Origin: a virus
Virus record (IMG/VR): IMGVR_UViG_3300031753_000032
Span: 1 to 29,263 of that record
Length of the DNA: 29,263 nucleotides
Reading direction: 5' to 3' (one strand)
The notes beneath the pieces are model-generated. The model made no database searches, had not been told where the DNA came from, and was given only the letters and a program-made list of their open reading frames with translations. Made by a program: the position numbers and the translations under genes. This document shows, piece after piece, positions 28,553 through 29,263 of this stretch (within the stretch, counting starts at the first letter, position 1; each line of letters starts with the position of its first letter).

Positions 28553-29263
28553 TTGCTTGTAGGGGATGTAATTTTAGCCTCTCGCGTGCGGATCAATGAT
28601 CTGCCTAGGACTATTGCGTCTCCAACTGGCAGCCCACTGACAGCCACTAATGTTGCTGTAGCCTCAACCCTCCAGGCAACCACTTATTTTATAGTCTTAA
28701 CTTATACTAACCAGTGGGGCGAGACCATAGCTACGAATGAGGTGTCAGTGACCCTTGGAGCTAATCAGTCTATTCAAATCCAAACTCCACTTACTGCCAA
28801 CTTTACGCCTGGAGCCACTGGAGTTAAGGCTTATTTTGGCCTCGCGGCTGGTCAAGAGAATCAATGGCAGTCGTCAACAGTAGTCCCATTTAACATCTCC
28901 GCTCCTGGCAACCCAGGGGTGCCGCCAACTAGAAATACCAGTTTCTACCCCGATGCCGATGGCCAGCGAGTGTCAGCATATACTATCTACAGCTGGTTTA
29001 ACGAAGCATTAGAGATGGCATCCAAGATCAGCAACGGTATCCCTGACATGACCGGCCTGCCAACCGTCAATGGCAACAGTAGTTACATCATCCCAGGCCT
29101 ATGGCATAAACTTGACCACGGATGGTGGGACGGTTATATATTCACATTAGCTGGTAAGGACAGCCTATTCTATCGTAATGTGGTCCCTGGGGTACCATCA
29201 TTTGGAGTAGTCCAACAAGTGGCTGATAGGATAGTCATTGAACTCCAACCACAGCCAAATAGA
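28553..29263 (+). CDS. phage virion protein with Ig/FN3-like domain, 3' end cut by the window
   Basis: A TTG with GAGGTGACAG upstream opens a frame of 237 codons that runs off the end. An N-terminal beta domain (TYFIVLTYTNQWGETIATNE, then FTPGATGVKAYFGLAAGQEN) resembles Ig/FN3-like modules of virion proteins. It is followed by VSAYTIYSWFNEALEMASKI and LWHKLDHGWWDGYIFTLAGK. Its place after the head genes suits a head-tail connector or tail protein. The start codon is the weak point; the coding frame itself is clear. Confidence 0.75.
   Translation, partial: MLVGDVILASRVRINDLPRTIASPTGSPLTATNVAVASTLQATTYFIVLTYTNQWGETIATNEVSVTLGANQSIQIQTPLTANFTPGATGVKAYFGLAAGQENQWQSSTVVPFNISAPGNPGVPPTRNTSFYPDADGQRVSAYTIYSWFNEALEMASKISNGIPDMTGLPTVNGNSSYIIPGLWHKLDHGWWDGYIFTLAGKDSLFYRNVVPGVPSFGVVQQVADRIVIELQPQPNR

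Noticed and set aside
1-29263. Alternative genetic code
   Set aside because: TAA, TAG and TGA are all used as stops at well-placed gene ends, and none interrupts conserved domains.

Overview
The window looks like most of a tailed dsDNA bacteriophage genome (Caudoviricetes) or a prophage-free phage contig. The evidence is a complete head-gene series (large terminase, portal, scaffold-like protein, major capsid protein, decoration-like protein) in one direction, a recombination/replication set in the other, dense packing with ATGA/TAATG/TGATG stop-start overlaps, AGGAGG-type ribosome binding sites and sigma70-like promoters. The host is bacterial but cannot be named from the sequence. The right end cuts through a virion-protein gene. 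Layout: (1) 234-5227, minus strand: a recombination/repair operon read leftward: NADAR glycohydrolase, RecB/Cas4-like nuclease, a small protein, a zinc-ribbon protein, a small HTH protein, two small proteins, a Sak4-like ATPase and an SSB-like protein. (2) 5456-6640, plus strand: one isolated AAA+ ATPase, probably a replication helicase or initiator. (3) 6603-8101, minus strand: small zinc-binding and hypothetical genes. (4) 8095-12600, minus strand: the most remarkable part, a four-gene ubiquitin-like conjugation cassette. In transcription order it is a beta-grasp ubiquitin-like protein, a 634-residue protein with an E2/UBC-like C-terminal region, an E1/ThiF-type adenylating enzyme, and a JAB/MPN metalloprotease with an intact JAMM motif fused to a DnaJ-type zinc finger. 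The order recalls bacterial Bil (ISG15-like) operons, but here it sits in a phage. (5) 12782-14178, minus strand: small regulatory-type genes and a 31-residue membrane peptide. (6) 14179-16403: about 2.2 kb with little or no confident coding. It holds a riboswitch-like leader, a CG-rich island full of long inverted repeats and short repeated words, helically phased iteron-like repeats, divergent promoters, and a strong promoter with a palindromic operator. Origin, large structured RNA and regulatory hub are all possible. (7) 16404-18040, minus strand: four small genes with their own promoter. (8) 18165-29263, plus strand: the packaging and head operon, with a clear rho-independent terminator after the capsid and decoration genes. 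Working together, the left half would supply DNA replication, recombination and counter-defence or host-takeover functions, and the right half builds and fills the head. The ubiquitin-like cassette lies among the leftward, probably early or middle genes, so a role in modifying host or virion proteins during infection is the simplest inference. Its target is not visible in the sequence.
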